A stretch of 64,000 nt of DNA from CAZLFA01 sp964558665 (GTDB lineage Bacteria; Desulfobacterota; Syntrophia; Syntrophales; PHBD01). The translations under genes were made by a program, and so were the position numbers. Position 1 is the first letter of the stretch, and every line of letters begins with the position of its first letter. The DNA lies in NCBI GenBank assembly GCA_964558665.1, contig CAZLFA010000001.1:79798-143797 (forward strand), read 5' to 3'. This document shows positions 33,175 to 41,993 of this stretch, piece by piece. The notes beneath the pieces were generated by a model. The model was not told where the DNA came from and ran no database searches. It saw nothing but the letters and a program-made list of their open reading frames with translations.

Positions 33175-34923
33175 TTACTTAGCGCCAGCGGCAGTAAGGA
33201 TCCGGATCGTCTCGGGATCATTTGTTTCTTTCGCCCATTCAAGAATTGTCCTAGTTACCGTTTGCGTCTTGATATCCGGCCCTACTGTTACTGTATGCGG
33301 TCCTTCCTGTCTGATTCCCTGGACAACATCATCCTTAGTGTAACCCCTCCGGACGTCTAGCCCGTTCTTCAGCAGCAGATTCAGTATCCTGTGCCTGTCC
33401 TTATTGCTGCTCTGTACTGCTTCTATGGCGGCCGTGTCGCTTATTCTGATGCCGGAACGCAGAAGTAGTTCGACCATCTCCGAAGATCCTTTCCAGATTG
33501 CATTAACAAGTGCGGAGATAGTGCTGCCACTATCTTTTGCACCATAATTAAGTAGTAATATTACGGCCTCAATGTTTTCATTATCAACTGCTTCAGCGAG
33601 AGAGGAGTAGGGGTATTGGTCCGGGTCTTTCAGATTTGGGTTGGCGCCCGCTTTAAGGAGCAAATACAGAAGATCATTTCGCCTGTTCTCTATAACGAAG
33701 TCCAGGGGGCGTCTTTCATAATCATCAAGCACTTCATTTACATTGCGTCGCCCCTTGATCAGTGTTGTCGCGGCAGCAGTTCCTGGCCTGGAAAGGGCAT
33801 ATTCCCAGGGATTTATATCCTTGCTTTTGGCTTCCTTTTTAATCTTGCCTGAAGCAGTGAGGACATAGTTGACAGGCCGAACCTCGAATTTGCAGACGGT
33901 CTGGAGTTTGTCCCTGTCCAGCATGTAGATTTGGCGATGTTCGGCAAAGGGTCCGTCCTGTCTTTCATCCAGATAAATTCTGCCGTCGACTATAAAGGGA
34001 ATGACTGTCTGGCCGCCGCAGCCGCCGGCCGGCAGTTTATCCGTCAACTGCCGGTCGACAGTCGTCCTGTCTGACGTCAGAACGCCCAGAAAAGTCCCCC
34101 CGCACCCCCGGCCACGTCCCGATGATAACTCAAGAGAGACAACAATCTCCTTTTTCCCGTCATTGTTTATATCGATCAGTGCCGCCTTTTCTCCTGCATG
34201 GGTCTCATAGAATTCTGCAGCTTGAAGAGCTCGGTGGGACAGGGCATGAAGTTTGTTGAAAGTTACGGGTTTCAGCTTTCCGGCCTGCGCCATGCCGCAT
34301 ACCCTGTGATTGCGGGACGACTTCAGACGCTGATAAGGACGGCTTTTCTGGTCAAACTCGCACACGATCTTTGACCGGTTTTGAGGACTGATATATTCCA
34401 GATACTGAAGAGTCTGGTCTGTCTTACCCAGGACATACAACACGCCTCTATGCCTGATAAAAGCGCGATCATAGGCCCAGCGCAGATTATCCTCTTCCCA
34501 GTCATCGTCGGAGGAATGCTTTATGTTGATCTTTTTGTCCGCTTTACTTCTGAAAACAGAATATTCTTCAAAATGGGCGGTTCCTCCGGAGGTGATAAAG
34601 ACTCTTTCAGGAATGCCGTCGTTGTTGATATCGAGCAGGCGCTTAAATACGATTCCGTAAGATATGCTGTCCGGGATGCGAACAGCGGACGAATCAACCG
34701 GATCTGACGAGATGAGAATTTTTTTAAGCTGCCCTCTGTTGGCATAATCAGCAACGTACTTGCACACTCCGTTTGACGGAGCTTTGCCTTTCTTCACCTT
34801 TGATAAAGCTTCGTCGGGTATCGCTAGCATCATCAGGATGATGAAAAAGATCGCCATCATGGATGCTCTTGACCGTTCCTCTTTACGCAACGGCGTTTCA
34901 TGGAAAGATCTCTCTGTAAACAT
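33175..34923 (-). CDS. Secreted ankyrin-repeat protein
   Basis: A 582-residue protein with a late N-terminal hydrophobic signal (MMAIFFIILMMLAIPDEALS) and a C-terminal ankyrin-repeat region from about residue 390: PLDFVIENRRNDLLYLLLKA, ENIEAVILLLNYGAK and SSEMVELLLRSGI. The middle has a DINNDGIPERVF-like and DINNDGKKEIVVS pair, FG-GAP/integrin-like calcium loops. AAGGAGGCGGAAT precedes the ATG. It is the first leftward gene from the CreB-type region, so it is likely a CreB target and an envelope partner of the VIT/VWA locus; role unknown. Confidence 0.75.
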   Translation of the reverse strand: MFTERSFHETPLRKEERSRASMMAIFFIILMMLAIPDEALSKVKKGKAPSNGVCKYVADYANRGQLKKILISSDPVDSSAVRIPDSISYGIVFKRLLDINNDGIPERVFITSGGTAHFEEYSVFRSKADKKINIKHSSDDDWEEDNLRWAYDRAFIRHRGVLYVLGKTDQTLQYLEYISPQNRSKIVCEFDQKSRPYQRLKSSRNHRVCGMAQAGKLKPVTFNKLHALSHRALQAAEFYETHAGEKAALIDINNDGKKEIVVSLELSSGRGRGCGGTFLGVLTSDRTTVDRQLTDKLPAGGCGGQTVIPFIVDGRIYLDERQDGPFAEHRQIYMLDRDKLQTVCKFEVRPVNYVLTASGKIKKEAKSKDINPWEYALSRPGTAAATTLIKGRRNVNEVLDDYERRPLDFVIENRRNDLLYLLLKAGANPNLKDPDQYPYSSLAEAVDNENIEAVILLLNYGAKDSGSTISALVNAIWKGSSEMVELLLRSGIRISDTAAIEAVQSSNKDRHRILNLLLKNGLDVRRGYTKDDVVQGIRQEGPHTVTVGPDIKTQTVTRTILEWAKETNDPETIRILTAAGAK

Positions 34924-35002
34924 ATTCCGCCTCCTTTTCCCGGCTATGATGGTTCTCTTTCATGCCGGGACTTTATTTTGGCTGTCATCCTGACTCGGCA
35001 AG

Positions 35003-35040
35003 GTGAAGAAATTTTGAAAAACAGATGAAAAAGAGATGAA
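35003..35040 (-). promoter_or_regulatory. CreB-type half-site array, leftward
   Basis: On the minus strand, TTCAT, TTCAT, TTCAA and TTCAC start at 35040, 35029, 35018 and 35007, exactly 11 bp apart, with TTCAC closest to the gene. The E. coli cre tag is TTCAC-N6-TTCAC, the same spacing. It lies about 80 bp upstream of the ankyrin gene. Confidence 0.72.
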
Positions 35041-35070
35041 AATTCTCCTGTCAAAAAACGGTTTTCACTT

Positions 35071-35108
35071 TTCATGCATTATTCATTTTCTTTTCATAAT
35101 CCCTTCAC
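35071..35108 (+). promoter_or_regulatory. CreB-type half-site array, rightward
   Basis: TTCAT, TTCAT, TTCAT and TTCAC start at 35071, 35082, 35093 and 35104, exactly 11 bp apart, the mirror image of the leftward array. A further TTCAC at 35064 is out of register. It lies about 70 bp before the VIT/VWA gene, in the operon that encodes CreB. Confidence 0.75.
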
Positions 35109-35178
35109 TCTGCGGAGAGAGACTGCCCATCAAGAAAACGGTCCGGAAAGGATCGACTACAGAAAGGAGAAGGGTGCC

Positions 35179-37197
35179 ATGGAAAAAATGTTGAAGGGAA
35201 TAACCGGTGTAATTCTGATTTTTGCCATCATGCTTGCCGCCGCTTTATGTTCTGCACAGGAAGGGGAGTCTAAGACACTCTCACCGTATTTTTTTGTTGA
35301 GGGAGGAGATTCGTCGACAGATCAGTTCCCGTTGAAAGAGACGGACATACGGGTGAGAATCAATGGTGTGATCGCGGATGTGACCATCAAACAGAAGTAT
35401 GCGAATCAGGGAAAAAAGCCGATCAATGCCCGTTATGTCTTCCCCGCGTCAACCAGAGCGGCCGTGCAGGGGATGAAGATGATTTTTGGCGATCAGGTAA
35501 TTACGGCCCGGATCAAAGAGAAGGAGGCTGCGCAGAAGGAGTTTGACGAGGCAAAAAGCAAAGGGAAAAGCGCTTCGCTGCTGCACCAGGATCGTCCCAA
35601 TGTCTTCAGCATGAACGTGGCCAACGTAATGCCCGGAGACATTATCACAGTTGAGCTGCGATACACCGAACTGCTTGTGCCGACGGAAGGCATTTATGAA
35701 TTTGTGTATCCCACTGTTGTGGGGCCGCGCTATTCCAGTCAGGCACAGGAAGGGGCGGCAATGGACGATAAATGGATCCAAAGCCCTTACCAGAAGAAGG
35801 GTAAGCTCCAGAAATCGAAGTGGAATATATCAGTGGAGCTAGCCGCCGGGATGGACCTGCAGGACGTTACCTGCAGTTCCCATGAAGCTCTGATACAGTT
35901 TGCCTCACCGATAAACGCCCGGATTACCCTGGCGGATAAGGAGAAGAATGAAGGTGGGAACCGTGATTTCATTCTTGGTTATCGCCTTGCGGGGCAGGCC
36001 GTTCAGACCGGGCTCATGATGTATGACATCGGGCCGGAGAAATATTTTCTCCTCATGGTACAGCCTCCCCAGCGGGTGGTTCAGAAAGACATCCCTCCGC
36101 GGGAGTATATATTCGTGGTCGATGTATCAGGTTCCATGCACGGTTTTCCCCTGGACATCTCAAAAGACCTCTTGAAGAATCTTATCGGCAGTCTCCGCTC
36201 GAAAGACAAGTTCAATGTCATCCTCTTTTCCGGAGGGTCCCGGGTGATGTCCGCAACCTCGCTGCCTGCCACGAAGGACAATATCCAGGAAGCGATACGC
36301 CTGATTGAGCAGCAGAACGGCGGGGGGGGCACGGAATTGCTGGCGGCTTTGAAACACGCATTATCCATTCCCAGGGATGATTCCTTTTCAAGAACGGTAA
36401 TAGTTGTAACGGACGGCTTCATCGGCGCAGAAAGAGACGTCTTTGACACCATCAGGCAGAACCTCTCCAGGACAAACTTCTTCGGCTTTGGCATCGGCAG
36501 TTCCGTCAACAGGCATCTTATCGAAGGCATTGCCAGGGCTGGTCTGGGAGAGCCGTTCATTATCACAAAGCAGGAAGACGCACCGCGTGAGGCGCAGCGA
36601 TTCTGCAAATACATCAAATCGCCGGTGCTGAAAGATGTTCAGATCGGCTTTGAAGGGTTTGATGCCTACGATATGGAACCGGCAGCAATCCCGGAACTGT
36701 TTGCCGAAAGGCCGCTGGTCATCATCGGCAAATGGCGGGGAGAGGCAAAAGGACAGATAAGGATCAGCGGCATCGGCGGCCGGGGGAATTTCTCCCGTGT
36801 TATTAAGGTGGCCGACTTCACCCCCATGGAATCGAACAGCGCCCTTCCTTACCTGTGGGCCAGAACCAGGATCGCCGGCCTTTCAGATTTTTCCGGCCGT
36901 GAGGAAGACCCCGACCGTCGGTCGGAAATAACCCGTCTCGGACTGCATTACAGCCTGCTGACAAAATACACATCCTTCATTGCCGTCCGTGACGTTGTGC
37001 GCAACCCGAATGGAAAAGCTGCGGATGTCCAACAGCCGCTGCCGCTTCCCCAGGGCGTTTCCAACCTGGCTGTCGGAAATTCCGGCACCAGCGTTCCTGA
37101 ACCGGAGTTTTACCTGCTGGCAATAATGATGCTGACAGCGATGATTGCGGCCTTTGTCTGGAGGCGGAGTTCCCGCAGGGCCTCATGGATGCAGTAG
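35179..37197 (+). CDS. VIT and VWA domain protein with PEP-CTERM-like sorting tail
   Basis: A 672-residue exported protein with a signal peptide (residues 1-26, ending CSAQ). A VIT domain spans about 45-170 (RYVFPASTRAAVQGM, ITARIKEKEAAQKEFDEAKS). A VWA domain begins near 308 with an intact MIDAS motif DVSGSMHG. The C-terminus, from about 638, reads VPEPEFYLLAIMMLTAM, then a membrane stretch ending WRRSSRR: a PEP motif, hydrophobic helix and basic end, as in exosortase substrates. It resembles the target of the proteobacterial dedicated sortase system, but with an exosortase-type tail instead of LPXTG. The start has AGGAG and GAAGGG upstream. Confidence 0.87.
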   Translation: MEKMLKGITGVILIFAIMLAAALCSAQEGESKTLSPYFFVEGGDSSTDQFPLKETDIRVRINGVIADVTIKQKYANQGKKPINARYVFPASTRAAVQGMKMIFGDQVITARIKEKEAAQKEFDEAKSKGKSASLLHQDRPNVFSMNVANVMPGDIITVELRYTELLVPTEGIYEFVYPTVVGPRYSSQAQEGAAMDDKWIQSPYQKKGKLQKSKWNISVELAAGMDLQDVTCSSHEALIQFASPINARITLADKEKNEGGNRDFILGYRLAGQAVQTGLMMYDIGPEKYFLLMVQPPQRVVQKDIPPREYIFVVDVSGSMHGFPLDISKDLLKNLIGSLRSKDKFNVILFSGGSRVMSATSLPATKDNIQEAIRLIEQQNGGGGTELLAALKHALSIPRDDSFSRTVIVVTDGFIGAERDVFDTIRQNLSRTNFFGFGIGSSVNRHLIEGIARAGLGEPFIITKQEDAPREAQRFCKYIKSPVLKDVQIGFEGFDAYDMEPAAIPELFAERPLVIIGKWRGEAKGQIRISGIGGRGNFSRVIKVADFTPMESNSALPYLWARTRIAGLSDFSGREEDPDRRSEITRLGLHYSLLTKYTSFIAVRDVVRNPNGKAADVQQPLPLPQGVSNLAVGNSGTSVPEPEFYLLAIMMLTAMIAAFVWRRSSRRASWMQ

Positions 37198-37261
37198 TTT
37201 TCCGGGGATCAGGCATTCAGGCCTGATCCCTCCTTTTTCCCCCGTTCTTAAGGATGAGGCG

Positions 37262-38119
37262 ATGAAATTTCTAAGCGGGAAGATGCCGGGTATTAACAGC
37301 GTGATTCTATATTCAATGGGGCTGATAGCTGCGCTGGCCGTGAAATACGGATTCAGCAGGGCATCAAGTGACGATCTGCTGTGGCTTCTCACACCCACGG
37401 CGTTGCTTGTGGAATGTCTAACAGGTATTGCCTTCGTTCATGAATCTCCTGTCGGTTTCGTAAATGCCCGGGAGGGAATCATCATTGCCACGGTGTGCAG
37501 CGGCATGAATTTTATGATCCTTACCTTCTGCATGCTCGTTTTTTCCTTTTTGCATCGTTTTGAGCAGACAAAGCGAAAATGGCAATGGTTTGCCTTCTCC
37601 ATATTTGCATCATACATCTGCACACTTGCCGTCAACGGGGCAAGGATTGCAGTTTCAATGTATCTCATAGCTCATGACGTTCATTATGGCTGGCTTACTG
37701 CCGAACGCTTTCACAGGCTGGCGGGGATTGCCGTATATTTTATCGGGCTTCTGCTGCTTTATCTGATGGTTGACCGTATAACGGCGAAGCAGGCGGAAAA
37801 GGCCAATGTGCGGCTGTGGGTTGGAAAAACATCTATTGCCACGATCCCGTTATGCTGGTATCTTCTTATGACTGTTGGCGTGCCTTTGCTGAACGGGGGT
37901 CTGCGAACACATGGAGAACACTTTGCAGAGCACAGTTTTACGGTTGTCATTTTCAGCATCATCATCCTGGGTGTGCTTTACTGTGTACGCACCTTGTGGA
38001 GAAGAGCTGTTTGCGGCCCTGTGAAGGCAGAGTCCGGTCGTTATCCGGAGGCATTTCATACCGGACTCAGACAGGAAGGGAAACGGTGCAGGAATGAAAC
38101 AGAAGGTATTAATTGTTGA
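37262..38119 (+). CDS. Exosortase-family membrane protease (XrtK-like)
   Basis: A 285-residue multi-spanning protein of the exosortase family, thought to cut PEP-CTERM-type tails and transfer the protein. The three catalytic residues are visible: C79 in ATVCSGMNF, R128 in NGARIA and H151 in RFHRLAG. It is short and lacks the extra domains of EpsH-type exosortases, which fits the small XrtK subfamily, though I cannot confirm the subfamily. It lies 64 bp after its likely substrate and overlaps creB by 26 bp. Confidence 0.85.
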   Translation: MKFLSGKMPGINSVILYSMGLIAALAVKYGFSRASSDDLLWLLTPTALLVECLTGIAFVHESPVGFVNAREGIIIATVCSGMNFMILTFCMLVFSFLHRFEQTKRKWQWFAFSIFASYICTLAVNGARIAVSMYLIAHDVHYGWLTAERFHRLAGIAVYFIGLLLLYLMVDRITAKQAEKANVRLWVGKTSIATIPLCWYLLMTVGVPLLNGGLRTHGEHFAEHSFTVVIFSIIILGVLYCVRTLWRRAVCGPVKAESGRYPEAFHTGLRQEGKRCRNETEGINC

Positions 38120-38777
38120 AGACGAGCCGGCCATTGCCGACACAATTCAGTATGCCCTGGAGACGGACGGGTTTGAAATCTTCTGCCTTTCATCGGGACA
38201 AGCGGTTTTATCACGCCTTGCAACGGAAATACCGGATGTCATTATCCTTGATATCGGTCTTCCCGACATCAATGGTCTGGAGCTTTGCAAGGAAATCAGA
38301 AAGACGCATTCCATTCCGATTATTTTTTTGACCGCCAGATCTTCTGAGATTGACAAGGTCGTGGGATTGGAGATCGGCGGCGACGATTATGTTACCAAGC
38401 CTTTCAGCCCCCGCGAACTGTCCGCCCGCGTCAAGGCATTGTTGCGGCGAACGCACAAATCCATCACATATCCTGTCTCTCCGCAGCGTGTCTTTCACGT
38501 GGATGAATCACGCAAACAAATATTCTTTTTCGGCAACCCGCTGGAGCTTTCTCGGTATGAGTACACAATCCTGAAGACTTTCATAAGAAGGCCGGGTCAT
38601 GTCTATTCGCGGAATCAGCTCATGGACCTGTGCTGGGAAGAGCCGGACTGCAGTCTTGATAGAACCGTGGATGCTCATATCAAAAATATCCGCAATAAAC
38701 TGAGGGCTGTGAACCCGGAGGTGGATCCGATTGTAACCCACCGGGGCATGGGATACTCCCTGAAAGAGGAACCATGA
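38094..38777 (+). CDS. creB: Response regulator CreB
   Basis: A 227-residue OmpR-type regulator. The receiver has VEDEPAIADT, phospho-acceptor D53 in ILDIGLPD and GGDDYVTKPFSPREL; the winged helix has DLCWEEPDCSLDRTVDAHIK. The receiver matches E. coli CreB closely (LEIGxDDYVxKPFSPRE). CreB binds TTCAC-N6-TTCAC repeats, and such sites stand before this operon. It starts inside the exosortase gene and ends overlapping creC. Confidence 0.9.
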   Translation: MKQKVLIVEDEPAIADTIQYALETDGFEIFCLSSGQAVLSRLATEIPDVIILDIGLPDINGLELCKEIRKTHSIPIIFLTARSSEIDKVVGLEIGGDDYVTKPFSPRELSARVKALLRRTHKSITYPVSPQRVFHVDESRKQIFFFGNPLELSRYEYTILKTFIRRPGHVYSRNQLMDLCWEEPDCSLDRTVDAHIKNIRNKLRAVNPEVDPIVTHRGMGYSLKEEP

Positions 38778-40201
38778 GAGTCGGTACGCGCATCTTTCTC
38801 TGTTATATTGCCATTTTTGTTATCTGTTTTGCATATCCGGTCAAATGGACGCTGGACAATCTCCGCATTCGCTACCTGGAAGGGGTTGAGGACCCTCTGG
38901 TGGATCAGGCCAATATCCTGGCTGCATGGATGGGACGGCAGATGGAGAAGAACACTTTCCGTGCGGAGGAACTGGATGATCTTTTCCGAGGCGTGGGCAA
39001 GCGCCCCCTGTCGGCAACAATCTACAGTGTCACCAAAACGCAGGTGGACATGCAAATCTATGTGACGGACAAACAGGGGCGGGTAGTTTTTGACTCGGAA
39101 GACCCCTCGCGTGTGGGCCAGGATTATCGGCGGTGGCGTGATGTGCGTTTGACGCTGGAGGGTAAATACGGGGCGAGATCGACCCGAAGAGATCCGGCAA
39201 ACCCTGCCTCATCCATGCTTCATATCGCCGCACCCATTTATGTGCATGGTGATATTGCCGGTGTTCTGACCATCGTCAAGCCGACTACCATGATCAATTC
39301 TCTTATAACCAATGCAAAGCAGGACATTGTTCAGATGTTTGCCATTTCGGCGCTGGCGGCGGTGATTCTCAGTTTTCTGGTTTCCCTGTGGATGACAAGG
39401 TCGATTAAAAAACTCATACAGTATGCCAATGATGTCCGGGAAGGAAAAAAGGTTTCGCTGCCTTCCCTGGACCGCAGTGAAATCGGCGAGATGGGCAAGG
39501 CATTTGATAAAATGCGGGAATCTCTGGAAGGGAAAAAATATGTTGAAAGATATGTGGAAACGCTGACTCATGAGATCAAGAGCCCCCTTTCTGCCATCCG
39601 GGGGGCCGCCGAACTGCTGGAAGAGGATATGGAGCAGCATCAACGCAAGCGTTTTCTTGGCAATATCCGCAATGAAGCGAATCGCATCCAGAATCTTGTG
39701 GATCGGCTGCTTGAGTTATCAGCCCTGGAGAACCAGAAGATACTGGAGAAGAAAGAGAACATAGAATTTTCTGATCTGGTGGATAATGTAAGAGAAAGCA
39801 TGCAGCCCCTTCTTGCCAGAAAGGGCATATCAATAAGCTCGCAATTGCCTTCCGGCCTGTCTGTCAAGGGGGATCCTTTTCTGCTGCAGCAGGCGATTTC
39901 AAATCTTCTTCAAAATGCCATTGATTTCAGTCCGCAGGGAGGGCGGATTGAAATTGCCGGCCTAGTCAGAGGAGACATCCTTTTCTTCACGGTGTGTGAT
40001 GAAGGCCCGGGCATTCCTGATTATGCGGCAGACAAGATCTTCGATAAGTTCTTTTCTCTGCAGCGTCCCGGTTCCGGTAAAAAAAGCACCGGGCTTGGAC
40101 TGAACTTCGTCAAAGAGGTGGCCCTGCTCCATAAAGGCAGTATAACTATTGAAAATAACATGCCAAAAGGTGCTTTGGCGACATTAACTATATCCAATTA
40201 A
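38774..40201 (+). CDS. creC: Sensor histidine kinase CreC
   Basis: A 475-residue membrane kinase with two helices (about 8-25 and 190-205) around a periplasmic sensor that matches E. coli CreC: GRVVFDSEDPSRVGQDYRRW then LEGKYGARSTRRDPANP. H266 lies in LTHEIKSPLSAIRGAAELLE. The ATPase part has NLLQNAIDFSP, DEGPGIPDYA and GLGLNFV. It starts in the creB stop (ATGA). CreC-type sensors answer to metabolic and envelope state. No creD follows. Confidence 0.9.
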   Translation: MRVGTRIFLCYIAIFVICFAYPVKWTLDNLRIRYLEGVEDPLVDQANILAAWMGRQMEKNTFRAEELDDLFRGVGKRPLSATIYSVTKTQVDMQIYVTDKQGRVVFDSEDPSRVGQDYRRWRDVRLTLEGKYGARSTRRDPANPASSMLHIAAPIYVHGDIAGVLTIVKPTTMINSLITNAKQDIVQMFAISALAAVILSFLVSLWMTRSIKKLIQYANDVREGKKVSLPSLDRSEIGEMGKAFDKMRESLEGKKYVERYVETLTHEIKSPLSAIRGAAELLEEDMEQHQRKRFLGNIRNEANRIQNLVDRLLELSALENQKILEKKENIEFSDLVDNVRESMQPLLARKGISISSQLPSGLSVKGDPFLLQQAISNLLQNAIDFSPQGGRIEIAGLVRGDILFFTVCDEGPGIPDYAADKIFDKFFSLQRPGSGKKSTGLGLNFVKEVALLHKGSITIENNMPKGALATLTISN

Positions 40202-40288
40202 TAATTACTTGTATTGACCGGAAAAAGCATATATATGGTTCGACCCTACATAGGGCAAACCAAACAAAGAAGTTAAGGAGACCATTAA

Positions 40289-41128
40289 ATGGCCAAAATG
40301 CTGCATGAAACATTACAAACGATAGAGAAGTATAAAAAAACGAATCCGCATTACGAGGAATTGCTCGATATATTGGGGGAGGTGCTGATTTTAAGAGAGA
40401 ATTTTCAAAAAGAGATGAAGGAGATTATCTTCCCCATCGACGAGAATCTTATCTCCAAGAAAATGGCGGGAGGCCTGCCGCTGATAGATTTTAACCGGAA
40501 TAATTTTGATCTGACTCAGCCGGAAAAATATTTCCGTGCGCTTTTGGAGATTGCCGAGAAGCATGCCCCTGAGGACACCAGGGACTCGGTGAAGAAGATT
40601 ATGGATGGATCCGTTGACTATGAGGATCTGATCCTGGGCGCTGTTCAGCTGCATCAGGAGGAAGAAGATGTTGATGAAGATTCAGACGAAGAAGATTCTC
40701 TTGATCTCATTGATCTGTTTCTCGAAGAGAGCTTGAGGCCGGCTTTGAACAAGGTTGTGGAGAAATACGGTGCTGTAATCAGGGAATCGAAATGGACCGA
40801 CGGTTATTGTCCGATCTGCGGGAGAGAGCCGAAAATCGGGGAGATCAGGGAAGAGGAAGGATTCCGTTATCTGTTCTGTAATCAATGCGGCTTCGAATGG
40901 AACTTCCGGCGGGTAAAATGCCCGTTCTGCGGAAACGAAGAGCAGCAGACCCTGGCCTATTTCACGATAGAAGGCGAGGAAAGATACCGGGTTGATGTCT
41001 GCAACGAATGCAAACGCTATATAAAGATGGTCGATTTCAGAGAAGTCGGTGAAGAGGCCAACCTGGATGTTGAAGATATAGCTACCTTGCATTTGGATAT
41101 ACTTGCCAACGAAGAAGGCTACGAATAA
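40289..41128 (+). CDS. fdhE: Formate dehydrogenase accessory protein FdhE
   Basis: FdhE is a rubredoxin-like cytoplasmic factor needed to make active formate dehydrogenase. The 279-residue protein has the family's zinc or iron knuckles: CPICGREPKIGE, CNQCGFEWNF, CPFCGNEEQQ and CNECKRY. The acidic stretch around residue 125-140 (EEEDVDEDSDEEDSLD) is unusual. The stop lies in the left arm of a palindromic repeat. No formate dehydrogenase genes are in view; mobA at 45545 serves the same cofactor pathway. Confidence 0.92.
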   Translation: MAKMLHETLQTIEKYKKTNPHYEELLDILGEVLILRENFQKEMKEIIFPIDENLISKKMAGGLPLIDFNRNNFDLTQPEKYFRALLEIAEKHAPEDTRDSVKKIMDGSVDYEDLILGAVQLHQEEEDVDEDSDEEDSLDLIDLFLEESLRPALNKVVEKYGAVIRESKWTDGYCPICGREPKIGEIREEEGFRYLFCNQCGFEWNFRRVKCPFCGNEEQQTLAYFTIEGEERYRVDVCNECKRYIKMVDFREVGEEANLDVEDIATLHLDILANEEGYE

Positions 41129-41255
41129 CGGCGGCGGAAAAAATCAATATGCTGCGTTGCGCTTCATGCCTCGTCGTTGCGACGTACGCTAATAAAGTAC
41201 GTCTCACTCCTGGGTATTCGCGCGCCTTGCCTATTGAACTTTTTGCGCCGCCGTT
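41127..41255. repeat. 129-bp palindromic repeat between fdhE and nth
   Basis: The ends are an imperfect inverted repeat of about 36 bp: AACGGCGGCGGAAAAAATC at the left against AACGGCGGCGCAAAAAGTT on the other strand at the right. Inside is a hairpin, GACGTAC-9-GTACGTC. A partial direct repeat of the left arm (GCGGAAAAAGTCAATATGCG) follows at 41264. It has no gene and holds the last bases of fdhE. Confidence 0.7.
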
Positions 41256-41317
41256 TGGCAGATGCGGAAAAAGTCAATATGCGTTGTGACCTCCTCATCA
41301 GGAGGTATAATTATTCA

Positions 41318-41974
41318 ATGAAGGATGAAAAAATAGGTGAGGTGGTCAAAGCCCTCAGGAAGAGCATACAGGGGTGGGAGCTGCCCATCGTCACCTATCT
41401 GGCGGAGAAACAGAAAAGCCCTTATACCATTCTCATATCCACCATTCTCAGCTTGAGGACAAAAGATGAGGTCACCGCGGAAGCCTCATCAAGGCTGTTC
41501 CGTTTGGCGGACACGCCGTCGGAAATACTCAAGCTCTCCGAGGCGACAATCGCCAAAACCATCTACCCCGTCGGGTTTTACAGAAGAAAGGCGGCAACCA
41601 TTCTGGATGTCAGCCGTGTCTTGATGGAAAGATTCGGTGGAAAGGTTCCTGATACAATCGAAGAACTCCTGACGCTCAACGGTGTGGGGAGAAAGACGGC
41701 CAATCTCGTTGTTTCTCTGGGATATGGCAAAAAAGGCATCTGTGTGGATACTCACGTCCACCGGATATCAAACCGGCTCGGCTATGTTAAGACAAAAACA
41801 CCGGAAGAAACGGAGACAGCCCTCAGGAAGAAGCTGCCCGGCAAATACTGGATTGAGTATAATACGCTGATGGTTGCCTTTGGTCAGAATATCTGTCGGC
41901 CGATATCGCCGCTCTGCAGCGTATGCCCAGTTGCCGCTCATTGTGACCGTGCAGGGGTTGCGCGGAGCCGGTAG
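41318..41974 (+). CDS. nth: Endonuclease III
   Basis: Nth removes oxidised pyrimidines and nicks abasic sites. The 218-residue protein has the helix-hairpin-helix with catalytic Lys in LTLNGVGRKTANLVVS, the catalytic Asp in CVDTHVHRISNR and the C-terminal cluster C-x6-C-x2-C-x5-C (CRPISPLCSVCPVAAHC). AGGAGGT lies 12 bases before ATG 41318; in-frame codons further left would lie inside the repeat and are rejected. Confidence 0.94.
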   Translation: MKDEKIGEVVKALRKSIQGWELPIVTYLAEKQKSPYTILISTILSLRTKDEVTAEASSRLFRLADTPSEILKLSEATIAKTIYPVGFYRRKAATILDVSRVLMERFGGKVPDTIEELLTLNGVGRKTANLVVSLGYGKKGICVDTHVHRISNRLGYVKTKTPEETETALRKKLPGKYWIEYNTLMVAFGQNICRPISPLCSVCPVAAHCDRAGVARSR

Positions 41975-41993
41975 CGTTTGCGGAATGGAGTGA

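Noticed and set aside
35003..35108. CRISPR-like short repeats
   Set aside because: Five-base units at 11-bp spacing fit a regulator binding array; no 20-40 bp repeats or spacers.
41177..41317. Longer nth start inside the palindromic repeat
   Set aside because: The extra residues derive from the repeat and a ribosome site supports 41318.
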